From an uncultured Bacteroidales bacterium (GTDB taxonomy: Bacteria; Bacteroidota; Bacteroidia; Bacteroidales; Muribaculaceae), in the NCBI GenBank assembly GCA_902787185.1, contig CADAFP010000017.1, positions 1 through 39,871 of the forward strand: a stretch of 39,871 nt of DNA. The letters are read 5' to 3'. The notes under the pieces are model-generated. The model worked only from the letters and a program-made list of their open reading frames with translations. It searched no databases and was not told the DNA's origin. This document shows positions 25,692 to 34,234 of this stretch, one piece after another. Made by a program: the position numbers and the translations under genes. Position 1 is the stretch's first letter. Every line of letters starts with the position of its first letter.

Positions 25692-26318
25692 ATGAAAAGT
25701 ACGTACCTATCACTTCTACTTCTCGCTTCATGCTTAATCTCCTTTGCGCAGCCGCCTGGCAAACTCATGTGCGGGCCAGTTACTTTTACGGCGATAGTCG
25801 ATCAGGACGGTGACGATCGTGATGCCATCGATTGGCGAATGATGACAATCAGTTTTTATGAAAATGGATCTGATACCGCTTTTGTTCTAATTCAGGATGT
25901 ATTATCTAGCGAAAGCCAGATTCTACCAATGACGAAACGAGTTTACAATCAAGACGATGTTATGGCCTTTTTTGTAGATGCTAAAGCAATGGGATTGATC
26001 TCTTTCCATATTAACATTCCCAGAACAAGAATAAATGTAGGAGACCTGAGTTCAAAGGCATTTATTCAGTTTTGTACTAGTCAGGAAGATAAGGAAACTT
26101 TTAGACATCACATATTTAGTAATAGAAGACAACATAGATTCGATGATTACATTATGACAAATATTTGCTTCTATATTGCTGATGATCAATCAGATAATTA
26201 CTTTTGGCTGAGAACTTTAAGCAAGAACTGTCAGCAATACATAGATTCTTATAATTCCATGGTTGATTATGTTAACTCCATTTGCTCTACTTCAGAGTTC
26301 TATCATTGTGATAATTAA
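25692..26318 (+). CDS. Exported protein of unknown function, QPPGK family copy 1
   Basis: 208 residues. The signal peptide (MKSTYLSLLLLASCLISFA) is cut before QPPGKLMCGPVTFTAI, which is identical in the next gene down to the DNA. The rest is unrelated at first sight but shares SFYENG, a pattern of hydrophobic strands and the end YIDSYNSMVDYVNSIC with copy 2 (SFYEDG, YVEQYDKLVDYMYNLM). Four Cys in the mature part may form disulfides. No known domain is recognised. It is the first gene of a plus-strand group of four exported proteins, 45 nt after the end of the RNA candidate. No promoter of its own is visible. Confidence 0.65.
   Translation: MKSTYLSLLLLASCLISFAQPPGKLMCGPVTFTAIVDQDGDDRDAIDWRMMTISFYENGSDTAFVLIQDVLSSESQILPMTKRVYNQDDVMAFFVDAKAMGLISFHINIPRTRINVGDLSSKAFIQFCTSQEDKETFRHHIFSNRRQHRFDDYIMTNICFYIADDQSDNYFWLRTLSKNCQQYIDSYNSMVDYVNSICSTSEFYHCDN
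25746..25797 (+). repeat. 52-bp identical block, copy 1
   Basis: Starts at the GCG codon for the last signal-peptide residue and covers 17 codons plus one base. Every base, including synonymous sites, equals 26498-26549. Both copies are in the same codon phase, 752 bp apart, in direct orientation. Confidence 0.95.
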
Positions 26319-26434
26319 AACTGTTTAATACGATAATAATTCCAACAGCAATAAATAATCAATTATGCTAGAATTTATTGTCTTAGGGACAAACAATGTG
26401 AAATATTAAGATAGTTATTAATTCTAATTTGATT

Positions 26435-27022
26435 ATGAAGAAGTTATTATTATTAATTTGCTTATTCACGAGCACAATGAATGTGTTAGTCGTTAAAGCG
26501 CAGCCGCCTGGCAAACTCATGTGCGGGCCAGTTACTTTTACGGCGATAGAACAAAATGATCGCACGACTCAAGTTATCACCCGCATGAGCTTTTATGAGG
26601 ATGGCAACTCGTCTGGATATATTTATATTGAACATGAAGATGGTAATAGTGAAGTAATTCCTTTAGAAAAGAAAGTAGATATTTACAAGAGTAATCATAC
26701 AGGTGAAAAAGATATATACCTTTATGCAGACTGTAATAAAATTAAGGATTTATCTCAATGGCAACTTAGAATGACTACAAGCGATTTAGTCGTTCCTTGT
26801 TCACCACCATCTATTGGATTGCTTACCATGTCATCTGATGGAAGGTTTAAGCGCTTTACGTATTATTTATACGAATACACTGAAAATGGCGGACGCTTAC
26901 CATATCTGTCAAAACGGACTCAGTACGTCGAACAATATGACAAACTTGTTGACTACATGTACAATTTAATGAACAAACAGCGTTCTGGTTTTTTTAAACC
27001 CGGAAAAGTTCAAAAGTATTAA
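26435..27022 (+). CDS. Exported protein of unknown function, QPPGK family copy 2
   Basis: 195 residues from the ATG at 26435 (a TTG two codons earlier is less likely). The signal peptide MKKLLLLICLFTSTMNVLVVKA is cut before QPPGKLMCGPVTFTAI. The mature part then diverges strongly from copy 1, while keeping SFYEDG, an IPLEKKV strand and the C-terminal YVEQYDKLVDYMYNLM. The end is short and basic (GKVQKY). The family is not recognised. The mixture of one identical block and otherwise low identity suggests gene conversion or repeated cassette exchange between paralogues rather than simple conservation. The gap to copy 1 is about 115 nt and AT-rich. Confidence 0.65.
   Translation: MKKLLLLICLFTSTMNVLVVKAQPPGKLMCGPVTFTAIEQNDRTTQVITRMSFYEDGNSSGYIYIEHEDGNSEVIPLEKKVDIYKSNHTGEKDIYLYADCNKIKDLSQWQLRMTTSDLVVPCSPPSIGLLTMSSDGRFKRFTYYLYEYTENGGRLPYLSKRTQYVEQYDKLVDYMYNLMNKQRSGFFKPGKVQKY
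26498..26549 (+). repeat. 52-bp identical block, copy 2
   Basis: See 25746-25797. Crossing-over between the two direct copies would delete 752 bp and leave one in-frame hybrid gene carrying signal peptide 1 and mature part 2. Confidence 0.95.
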
Positions 27023-27040
27023 CAGTTAAATCGTTTTATT

Positions 27041-27577
27041 ATGAAAAAATTAATTCTTCTTTCTATCGCTCTAATGCTGGCGTTGTTGCAGGTCAACGGA
27101 CAGGTGTATAAGTACCGCTGGACTGCCACTTATAACAAAAGTGGTGCAAGTGTTATCGGTGGATCACGCCAGTATGGTGTGTTTTATCTGTGTTTTTCAG
27201 GCAACTCTTTTTTCATCAGTGATTCCAATGGCAATCGTGACAATGATTTCGGCTTCAGTAATAAGTGGGCGTCAGGAGGTCTTGGATATGGCAAACCTGT
27301 AAATCCGTTGGATTGGGGTTATAAGGGGACAGACGATAACGGTTGCCTGGTCTATGTCAATAACCGCTCATTGATCAATAATCAAGGACGCATAATCGAT
27401 TACGTCCACGACACCGCTCGTTTCACATCTGACATGAAAAAAGTGAACGTTTATATAGACCCGAAGTTCGTGTCTGGTGGATACTCTACTTATCCCTTTA
27501 CTGTATATTCTTCAGGAGGGTTTGTTGTAGTTCTTGAGTTGGTTGAAGACGCTCTCAATAATCAAGAAATGTATTAA
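27041..27577 (+). CDS. Exported protein of unknown function, FSGN type
   Basis: 178 residues with signal peptide MKKLILLSIALMLALLQVNG, cut before QVYKYRW. The mature part is rich in Gly, Ser, Asn and aromatic residues, as in a beta-rich secreted domain. FYLCFSGNSFFISDSNGN resembles FFLTFSGDQVYESNSSG in the following gene, so the two are probably distant paralogues. It starts 18 nt after the stop of the previous gene and ends 15 nt before the next start, which argues for one transcript. No known domain is recognised. Confidence 0.65.
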   Translation: MKKLILLSIALMLALLQVNGQVYKYRWTATYNKSGASVIGGSRQYGVFYLCFSGNSFFISDSNGNRDNDFGFSNKWASGGLGYGKPVNPLDWGYKGTDDNGCLVYVNNRSLINNQGRIIDYVHDTARFTSDMKKVNVYIDPKFVSGGYSTYPFTVYSSGGFVVVLELVEDALNNQEMY

Positions 27578-27592
27578 ATCAAAACGTTGACT

Positions 27593-28237
27593 ATGAGAGT
27601 ATTTTTAAAATTAACACTCACTATCGTTATTGCCACACTCGCATTTTCGAATACATTGGCGCAGACCTACTATTATGAGCAGGTTGCAGCTGTCAATAAC
27701 GGTGTTAAAACAGACAAGTCCGGAGACGGCTTCTTCCTGACATTTTCAGGCGACCAGGTGTATGAGAGCAACTCATCAGGTCGGAGCCTTGGCTATGGGT
27801 CGTTGAAATTTGTGAGGTCCGAAGGCGGTAGATCTTTATATGTGGGATCTACTTATTTGTTTCTAGGAGCTGAGTTGCAATATGTGTTCAACAGCGATCG
27901 TAGCCGCATAAATGTTCATTTGGACAACAGCCGCATTCTTGTGTATGAGCGCAAGAACACGGTTTCCAACCCGCGACAATATGAAAGCATCCACATTGAT
28001 CCTGTAATAGATTCGAGCGGGAGTTCATCAGGAAGTAGAGGTCAGAATGGCAATAGTAATGGATCCAGAAGTCGTACCAAGTGTAGCCATTGCAACGGTA
28101 GTGGTGACGACGCATACAGTACTGGAATGAGTGGATATGGAGCCCAAACCAAGTGGTGCTCAAAGTGCAATAAGAATGTGTCGATGGACCATGCTCATCG
28201 CACTTGCCCCTATTGCAACGGGACTGGATATAAATAA
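27593..28237 (+). CDS. Exported protein with DnaJ-like zinc-binding tail
   Basis: 214 residues from the ATG at 27593 (the TTG at 27587 is less likely). The signal peptide ends LAFSNTLA before QTYYYEQV. The first half is a beta-rich domain similar to the gene before it. A Ser/Gly/Asn linker (about residues 142-160) leads to a tail with CSHCNGSG, CSKC and CPYCNGTG, the CxxCxGxG pattern of the DnaJ zinc domain, with six Cys and two nearby His. Zinc binding is likely by pattern. A zinc ribbon on an exported protein of this size is uncommon in my experience. Its role is unknown. Confidence 0.7.
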   Translation: MRVFLKLTLTIVIATLAFSNTLAQTYYYEQVAAVNNGVKTDKSGDGFFLTFSGDQVYESNSSGRSLGYGSLKFVRSEGGRSLYVGSTYLFLGAELQYVFNSDRSRINVHLDNSRILVYERKNTVSNPRQYESIHIDPVIDSSGSSSGSRGQNGNSNGSRSRTKCSHCNGSGDDAYSTGMSGYGAQTKWCSKCNKNVSMDHAHRTCPYCNGTGYK

Positions 28238-28274
28238 CAAGTTTATTATAAGACAGAAACGCTAAAAATGGATT

Positions 28275-28309
28275 GTGGGTGTGTCATAATTCAGTTATGG
28301 CTCACCCAC
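28275..28309. terminator. Hairpin between convergent genes
   Basis: GTGGGTG (28275-28281) pairs with CACCCAC (28303-28309); an inner CATAA/TTATG pairing extends the stem. It lies between the stops of the exported-protein island and the LRR gene and could end both transcripts, although neither side has a good T-run. Confidence 0.45.
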
Positions 28310-28364
28310 TTGTGCTTCAGGATAAAGTGTATAAAATACTAATGTGGTGTCATTGTAATATCTA

Positions 28365-29666
28365 TTAATGGCGGATTATCGCATCAATGACTTTATTCAC
28401 GTCAGCGATGTTTACCACGCCGTCCCCGTTGACATCACACTTCAGGTAATCATCGTCACCACCGGGATTGCCTTCATCAGCATCACCGATGATGGTCAAA
28501 AACTGTCCCCATCCTGAGTCGGCCATATACGCCCTTTCGGTGTCTGACGGCACATGCAGTGGAGCATGATTATAAACATTAGCCATGAACATGGACAAAT
28601 CACCCCATGTTGGTGGTGTCGTCGCCTTGCAAGTCACCGTTGCGATGGCAGGGGCATTCATGAAGGCTTCTTTGCCAATGGTCGTGATGGAATTGCCTAT
28701 ACAAACGCCTGTCAAGCCCGTACAACCTTTAAAAGCATACATCCCGATTTCAGTAACTGAGTTGGGAATATCTATGTTCGTCAGGCCTACACAGCCATAA
28801 AACGCATTGCCACCGATGCTGGTGACCGAGTTGCCTATGATCGCGCTTTTCAAGCCCGTGCAGCCATTGAAAGCAGCGCTACCGATATTGGTAACTGAGT
28901 TGGGAATGCTGATACTTGACAAGCTGGTGCAACCAGCAAACGCATGGTTTCTGATGGTCGTGAGGGAGTTGCCAAGGGTCAGATTTGCCAGGCTCGTACA
29001 ACCTTCAAACGCAACTCCTCCGATGGAAGTAACGGAATTGCCGATGCTCACACTTGTCAGACCGGAACAACCCTCAAATGCGTTATCTCCAATGGTCGTG
29101 ACATCGTTGCCAATAGTCACGCTTGTTAACCCCGTGCATAACATGAACGCTTCATTTCTGATAGCAGTTACGCCTTCTGGAATCACCAAATCGGTAACTT
29201 CAGTGCCATTCAGATAGAGATGATGGGCATAATAAAGTGGATTGCTTTTACAAGTCATGTTGCACCATGCCACCATATCAGTAATGTTGACGCGGGTCAA
29301 ACCTGTGCAATACCAAAACGCATCCCATTTAATTACAGTGATTGAGCTAGGAATTGTGATACTCGTCACCAAACCGTTCTGATAGAAGGCATGGTCACCA
29401 ATTTCAGTGACCTGAAAAGTCTTGCCGTTAAATGTGACAGTAGCGGGAATGACCACGTCGCCAGTGTAATCATTCACAAAATACTCTGTATGGGTATAGT
29501 AAGAATAAGTTTTGTAGGTAACACTGACGTCGTTCCCGTTTTCTAAAATCTTGTAATAGATTCCATCGACATTAAAGTCATAGACTTCTTCGGCAGTGGC
29601 AGCCGCCGACATCATGAGTGCCAGCAGCAGTACTGATAATTTGATGATTCGTTCCATTGTGTTCAT
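28365..29666 (-). CDS. BspA-type leucine-rich-repeat surface protein with dockerin-like tail
   Basis: 433 residues. Signal peptide ends near SAAATA. About nine LRR_5 (BspA-type) repeats of 23 residues run from about 100 to 370, with the pattern LTSVxIGNSVTxIGxxAFxGCxG; the matching 69-bp units are visible in the DNA. After an Asp/Gly linker (EGNPGGDDDY) the protein ends with a single dockerin-like calcium loop, DVNGDGVVNIADVNKVID, three residues before the end. BspA proteins mediate adhesion to host or other cells. The single dockerin-like segment is common in Bacteroidales exported proteins, and it does not imply a cellulosome. Start: ATG at 29666, or 29657. Confidence 0.88.
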   Translation of the reverse strand: MNTMERIIKLSVLLLALMMSAAATAEEVYDFNVDGIYYKILENGNDVSVTYKTYSYYTHTEYFVNDYTGDVVIPATVTFNGKTFQVTEIGDHAFYQNGLVTSITIPSSITVIKWDAFWYCTGLTRVNITDMVAWCNMTCKSNPLYYAHHLYLNGTEVTDLVIPEGVTAIRNEAFMLCTGLTSVTIGNDVTTIGDNAFEGCSGLTSVSIGNSVTSIGGVAFEGCTSLANLTLGNSLTTIRNHAFAGCTSLSSISIPNSVTNIGSAAFNGCTGLKSAIIGNSVTSIGGNAFYGCVGLTNIDIPNSVTEIGMYAFKGCTGLTGVCIGNSITTIGKEAFMNAPAIATVTCKATTPPTWGDLSMFMANVYNHAPLHVPSDTERAYMADSGWGQFLTIIGDADEGNPGGDDDYLKCDVNGDGVVNIADVNKVIDAIIRH

Positions 29667-29752
29667 GTATTAAGGTTGAATATAGTATTTGACTGAGTTA
29701 GTTGACTGTTGCAGCGAGATGCTCAGGACCGGAGTAGTTTTGGTAAAGTTAC

Positions 29753-31672
29753 TTAATTGGAGATTTCGCCGCCAGTGTAGAGTTGGTAGTATTTGCCCTT
29801 GAGGGCGAGGAGTTCGTCATGGGTGCCACGCTCGATGATGCGACCATGCTCCAGGACGATGATGCAGTCGCTGTTGCGGACGGTCGAGAGGCGGTGGGCA
29901 ATGACGAAGGTCGTGCGGCCCTTCATCAGGGAGTCCATGCCGCGTTGCACGAGGGTCTCGGTGCGGGTATCGATGCTGCTGGTTGCCTCGTCGAGGATGA
30001 GCATGGGCGGATCGGCCACTGCAGCACGGGCGATGGCCAAAAGCTGTCGCTCTCCCTGGCTCAGATTGCCGCCGTCGGCATTGAGAATGGTGTGGTAGCC
30101 GTCGCTCAGGCGCCTGATAAAACCGTCAGCATTAACCAGTTTGGCTGCTTCGATGCATTCTTGGTCGGTTGCTTCGAGTCGGCCATAGCGAATGTTGTCG
30201 AGCACAGTGCCCGTGAACAGGCGCGTCTCTTGCAATACCATGCCCAGACTATGGCGCAAGTCCCTCTTACTGATGTCGTTGACGTTGATGCCATCGAGCA
30301 GAATCTTGCCGTCCTGAATGTCATAGAAGCGGTTAATCAGGTTGGTGATGGTCGTCTTGCCGGCACCAGTGCCGCCCACAAAGGCAATCTTCTGGTCGGG
30401 CATGGCATCGATGTCAATGTCAAAAAGCACTTGCTTATCTTCATTGTAACCGAAGTCCACATCATTGAACTTGACACCCCCTGAGACCTTGACGTAACGG
30501 AATTTGTCATCCTCCTTGGGGATTTTCCATGCCCAAATGCCGGTGTGGTGGTTGCAGGGATGCAGCAGGCCGTCGGCACCACGCTTGGCATTGACCAGGC
30601 GTACCTTGCCGGCATCGGGTTCGACTTTCTCGTCCATAATCTTAAAGATGCGGTCAGCACCCACCGAAGCATTGAGCACGCTATTGATTTCCTGGCTGAT
30701 GCTGGCGATGGGGCGGGCGAAACTTTTGTTCAACGTGAGGAACGCAACGAGCGTTCCCAGCGTCATGCCTGTGTGACCATTGAGGATGAGCCAAGCACCC
30801 AACACGCCCATGAGCACATAACTCAAGTGGCCCAGGTTGCCGTTCACGGGCATGACAATATTGCCGATGCGGTTGGCATCATAGGTATTGCTGCGCAGTT
30901 CCTCGTTGAGCGTCTCAAACTGCTGGATGGCCTTGTCCTCATGGCAGAAGACCTTGATGACCTTCTGGCCCGTCATCATCTCCTCGATAAAGCCGTTGAC
31001 CTCGGCCAACTTCTGCTGCTGCACGCGGAAGTGCTTGCGTGAACGCTTGCCCAAATAGGTTGTGGACCATGCCATAATCAGTGCCATGACAATCGAGAGA
31101 ATCGTCATGGGAACGCTCATCACAATCATGCTTGCAAACGTGATTCCCAAGGTAATCAGCGAGTTGAACGCCTGTGGCAAACTGTTGGATATCATCTGGC
31201 GCAGGGTGTCAACATCATTAGTATAAGAAGACATCACATTGCCGTGGGCGTGGGTGTCAAAATACTTGATGGGCAACAACTGCATGTGCTCAAACATGCC
31301 TTTGCGCAACTTCAGCATCGTCCCTTGAGTGACATTGATCATCAGGCGGCTGTGCAGATAGGAACACAGGGCGCCAAAGGCGAGCACAATACCCAGTTTG
31401 ACCAGCGTATCGGCAAGCGGACCATAGTCGGGATGCGCCTGGCCAATCATCGGCGTGATATAGTCGTCGATGAGGGTACGCGTGAATAGGGTAGAGGCAA
31501 GGGTGGTGCAGGCGGTCACTACGATGCACACAGCCACTGCCAGGAACGAGAACTTGTAATTCTTCATCACAATCTTGAACAGGCGCCACAAGGTGCTGCG
31601 CTTGTTCACTCCGGTAGTATCCACCACAGTATGGCGTCCGTGGCCTCCTCCAGGTCCTCCAGGCATTCTCAT
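29753..31672 (-). CDS. ABC exporter half-transporter, catalytic subunit
   Basis: 639 residues: an N-terminal Gly/His-rich tail, a six-helix membrane domain (about 40-340) and a nucleotide-binding domain. Walker A is GGTGAGKTT, the signature LSQGERQLL, Walker B MLILDEATSSID with the catalytic Glu, and the switch His is in FVIAHRLST. It is therefore the subunit with the full ATP site. An insertion around HTGIWAWKIPKEDDKF precedes the ATPase part. The start codon overlaps the stop of the partner gene by four nucleotides. The substrate (drug, lipid or peptide) is not evident; the LRR gene follows 86 nt downstream. Confidence 0.9.
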   Translation of the reverse strand: MRMPGGPGGGHGRHTVVDTTGVNKRSTLWRLFKIVMKNYKFSFLAVAVCIVVTACTTLASTLFTRTLIDDYITPMIGQAHPDYGPLADTLVKLGIVLAFGALCSYLHSRLMINVTQGTMLKLRKGMFEHMQLLPIKYFDTHAHGNVMSSYTNDVDTLRQMISNSLPQAFNSLITLGITFASMIVMSVPMTILSIVMALIMAWSTTYLGKRSRKHFRVQQQKLAEVNGFIEEMMTGQKVIKVFCHEDKAIQQFETLNEELRSNTYDANRIGNIVMPVNGNLGHLSYVLMGVLGAWLILNGHTGMTLGTLVAFLTLNKSFARPIASISQEINSVLNASVGADRIFKIMDEKVEPDAGKVRLVNAKRGADGLLHPCNHHTGIWAWKIPKEDDKFRYVKVSGGVKFNDVDFGYNEDKQVLFDIDIDAMPDQKIAFVGGTGAGKTTITNLINRFYDIQDGKILLDGINVNDISKRDLRHSLGMVLQETRLFTGTVLDNIRYGRLEATDQECIEAAKLVNADGFIRRLSDGYHTILNADGGNLSQGERQLLAIARAAVADPPMLILDEATSSIDTRTETLVQRGMDSLMKGRTTFVIAHRLSTVRNSDCIIVLEHGRIIERGTHDELLALKGKYYQLYTGGEISN

Positions 31673-33435
31673 GATCGCACCTCCTTTCTGTTGTCTTGGG
31701 GTTTGTCAAAGTCTCCACCCGATTCCTCCTGAATAGCACAGATTTCTTGGTATATCTTGCAGGATTTCAGCAGATTATCGTGAGAGTCAAAACCCATCAT
31801 CTTGCCATTGTCGAGCACCAGGATGCGGTCACAGTCCTTTATGCTGCTGATGCGTTGGGCGATGATGATCTTGGTCATCTCGGGAAGATTAGCACGCAGA
31901 GCTGCGCGGATTCGGGCGTCGGTCGTGTTGTCACAAGCACTGGTGCTGTCGTCCAGCACCATGATCTTAGGTTTCTTCAACAGGGCTCTAGCGATGCACA
32001 GACGCTGTTTCTGGCCACCTGACACGTTGGCACCGCCTTGCTCAATGCGCGTTTCGTAGCCGTCAGGCATCTCGCTGATGAATTCGTCGGCACATGCTAC
32101 CCGGCAAGCCTCGCGGCATTGCTCCAGCGTGGCATTCTCGTCGCCCCAACGCAGGTTATCGAGAATCGTGCCTGAGAATAACACATTCTTCTGCAACACG
32201 ACCGAGACATGATTACGCAGGGACTCAAGGTCATAGGTGTTCACATTGTTTCCACCGACAAGCACCTCACCTTTGGACGCGTCATAAAGGCGGCTCATCA
32301 AGTTGATGAGCGATGACTTGCCGCTGCCAGTTCCGCCAATCACGCCGATAGACTCGCCGCTGGCGATATGGAGGTCAATATTGTTAAGGGCATACTCACC
32401 GCTGCCACCCTTATAGGCAAAAAATACATGGTTAAAATCGATACTGCCATCAGGAACCTCGGTGATGGCATCGTCAGGATTGACAATATCAGGAATTTCG
32501 TTAATTACCTGTGCCACACGCTGTCCACTGGCAAGACTTTGAGTAATGGTCACAAAAATCATGCTCAGCATCATCAGTGACATCAAAATGGTCATCACAT
32601 AGGTGAACAGCGAGGTCAACTGGCCTGTCGTCAAGTCGCCAGCGACAATGAATTGGGCACCAAACCACGAGATGGCGATGATGCAGCCATAGACCACCAT
32701 GTTCATCAGCGGGCGGTTAAGCGCCATCAAGCTCTCGGCCTTAACATTGAGGTCATAGAGACGTTTAGCGGCATTCCAGAACTTGGAATTCTCGAAATCC
32801 TCACGAACAAACGCCTTAACCACACGGATGCCGGAGACATTCTCTTGAACAACGCCGTTCAACACATCATACTGCTTGAATACCAGGGCGAACATCTTAG
32901 ACACCTTGCTGATAATCAGTGCCAAAATCACACCGAGCACCACGCTGGCGACGATGAAGATAAGGCTGAGCTGAGGACTGATGACAAAGCACATCACAAT
33001 GCTGGAGAGCAAGTTGAACGGTGCACGCACCGAAGTGCGGATAATCTGCTGATAGGCGTTCTGCAGATTTGTCACGTCGGTCGTCATGCGAGTCACAAGG
33101 CCCGAAGTGCTGTACTTGTCAATGTCGCTGAAAGCAAACCGCTGAATGTTTTTGTACATGGCATCGCGCAGGTTGCAGGCAAAGCCCGACGAAGCATAGG
33201 AAGCATATCGGCCTGCCATGATGGCAGCCATCATGCTCAAGAAAGCCATCACAAGCATAATCAGGCCATACTTGTAAACGCTGGGCATGTGTCCTGCGCT
33301 GATGCCGTTATCGATGAGCTTGGCGGTCACATATGGGATGAGCACGTCAAGCACAACTTCAAGCATGATAAACACGGGAGTCAACAGCGACGCCGTTTTA
33401 TACTGCTTGACTTGTTTGAGTAGGGTTTTTAGCAT
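31669..33435 (-). CDS. ABC exporter half-transporter, degenerate-site subunit
   Basis: About 588 residues from the ATG at 33435 (MLKTLLKQVKQYKTASLL). The frame remains open to 33474, but the extra codons overlap a -7 box. A six-helix exporter membrane domain is followed by an ATPase part with Walker A GGTGSGKSS, signature VSGGQKQRL, Walker B IMVLDDSTSACD with Asp replacing the catalytic Glu, and IIAQRISSI with Gln replacing the switch His. These two changes mark the degenerate half of heterodimeric exporters such as TM287/288 or LmrCD. The partner is encoded by the overlapping next gene. Confidence 0.9.
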   Translation of the reverse strand: MLKTLLKQVKQYKTASLLTPVFIMLEVVLDVLIPYVTAKLIDNGISAGHMPSVYKYGLIMLVMAFLSMMAAIMAGRYASYASSGFACNLRDAMYKNIQRFAFSDIDKYSTSGLVTRMTTDVTNLQNAYQQIIRTSVRAPFNLLSSIVMCFVISPQLSLIFIVASVVLGVILALIISKVSKMFALVFKQYDVLNGVVQENVSGIRVVKAFVREDFENSKFWNAAKRLYDLNVKAESLMALNRPLMNMVVYGCIIAISWFGAQFIVAGDLTTGQLTSLFTYVMTILMSLMMLSMIFVTITQSLASGQRVAQVINEIPDIVNPDDAITEVPDGSIDFNHVFFAYKGGSGEYALNNIDLHIASGESIGVIGGTGSGKSSLINLMSRLYDASKGEVLVGGNNVNTYDLESLRNHVSVVLQKNVLFSGTILDNLRWGDENATLEQCREACRVACADEFISEMPDGYETRIEQGGANVSGGQKQRLCIARALLKKPKIMVLDDSTSACDNTTDARIRAALRANLPEMTKIIIAQRISSIKDCDRILVLDNGKMMGFDSHDNLLKSCKIYQEICAIQEESGGDFDKPQDNRKEVRS

Positions 33436-33463
33436 CTTAACAAATTCTGATGAAGTGTAAGCA

Positions 33464-33471
33464 CAAAAGTA
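33464..33471 (-). promoter_or_regulatory. Candidate -7 box of the ABC exporter operon
   Basis: Minus strand TACTTTTG, exact match to TAnnTTTG; the transcript would start near 33458, leaving about 23 nt before the ATG at 33435. The -33 position has only TTTC at an approximate distance. Confidence 0.5.
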
Positions 33472-33474
33472 CAA

Positions 33475-34234
33475 AAATAATTCTTATTGAAAGATAATCA
33501 TACACATATTTTTAATATAAAAAGAAAAACGGTAGGGTAGAGACAAAGGATTGTAAATAACATAAATATTTTGTTTAAAGTAAAACATATAATAATTTGA
33601 TTATAAATAGTTTAAAGTTATATAATTTGTGAAAAATTTCCTGTTTTCACCATAATATCAACTCAATCGCTTTCAATTTTTAGGATACGTGCTCAAATAA
33701 ATTAAATAATTACTTTAATATATTTTTATTATTATTTTATTAATTAGTTGTTTACAATTTCAAATTGATTTGATATCTATAGTTCAAATAATGTGGATTC
33801 ATGCCATCCTTCGTATTCGTGTGCTTTGTGCTATTGATTGACAGAGATGATGGATAATAATAGTTTTCTATTTATTTTATCTGTTCCTTAACTCGATGAG
33901 AATTCAATATTTCCTTTCGACTTTATATCTTGCCGGAAATCTCTGCTTCATAGAGAACACGAATTTGGCAATATCTATAAGGTAGCAATAGAGAACTAAG
34001 TCCAGTCTAAAAATCTTTCGTCAATGGGTGGAGAACGAAGGATGTGTTTTGCACAGGAATCATTTAATTAAGATAATTCAATTTCTATGACTAAGCTAAC
34101 ATAAAGAATCTCAAAAATTTATGACTTGATCTTTTCCAGGAGAGTACATTAGATTAAAATAACAATTCATATTATGTAAAATACACTATCACAATTTATC
34201 TGTTTTATATCCCCTATCAGTGCCACGAAAAATC
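33475..34234. other. AT-rich intergenic region, no gene seen
   Basis: About 760 nt, very AT-rich, with runs such as TATTTTTATTATTATTTTATT. No frame longer than a few dozen codons, no RNA signature and no repeats shared with the rest of the window were found. It separates the ABC operon from the helicase gene's 3' end. The composition contrasts with the genes on both sides. Confidence 0.6.

Noticed and set aside
25746-26549. Diversity-generating retroelement behind the shared block
   Set aside because: No reverse transcriptase, no template repeat with adenine-specific changes; the two blocks are identical rather than mutated at A.
28807-29217. Long plus-strand frame opposite the LRR gene
   Set aside because: It mirrors the 69-bp periodic LRR coding DNA on the other strand; the minus-strand protein has signal peptide, repeats and dockerin-like end.
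33436-33474. N-terminal extension of the first ABC gene
   Set aside because: The extra codons overlap the TACTTTTG box; MLKTLLKQ is a typical start of such exporters.
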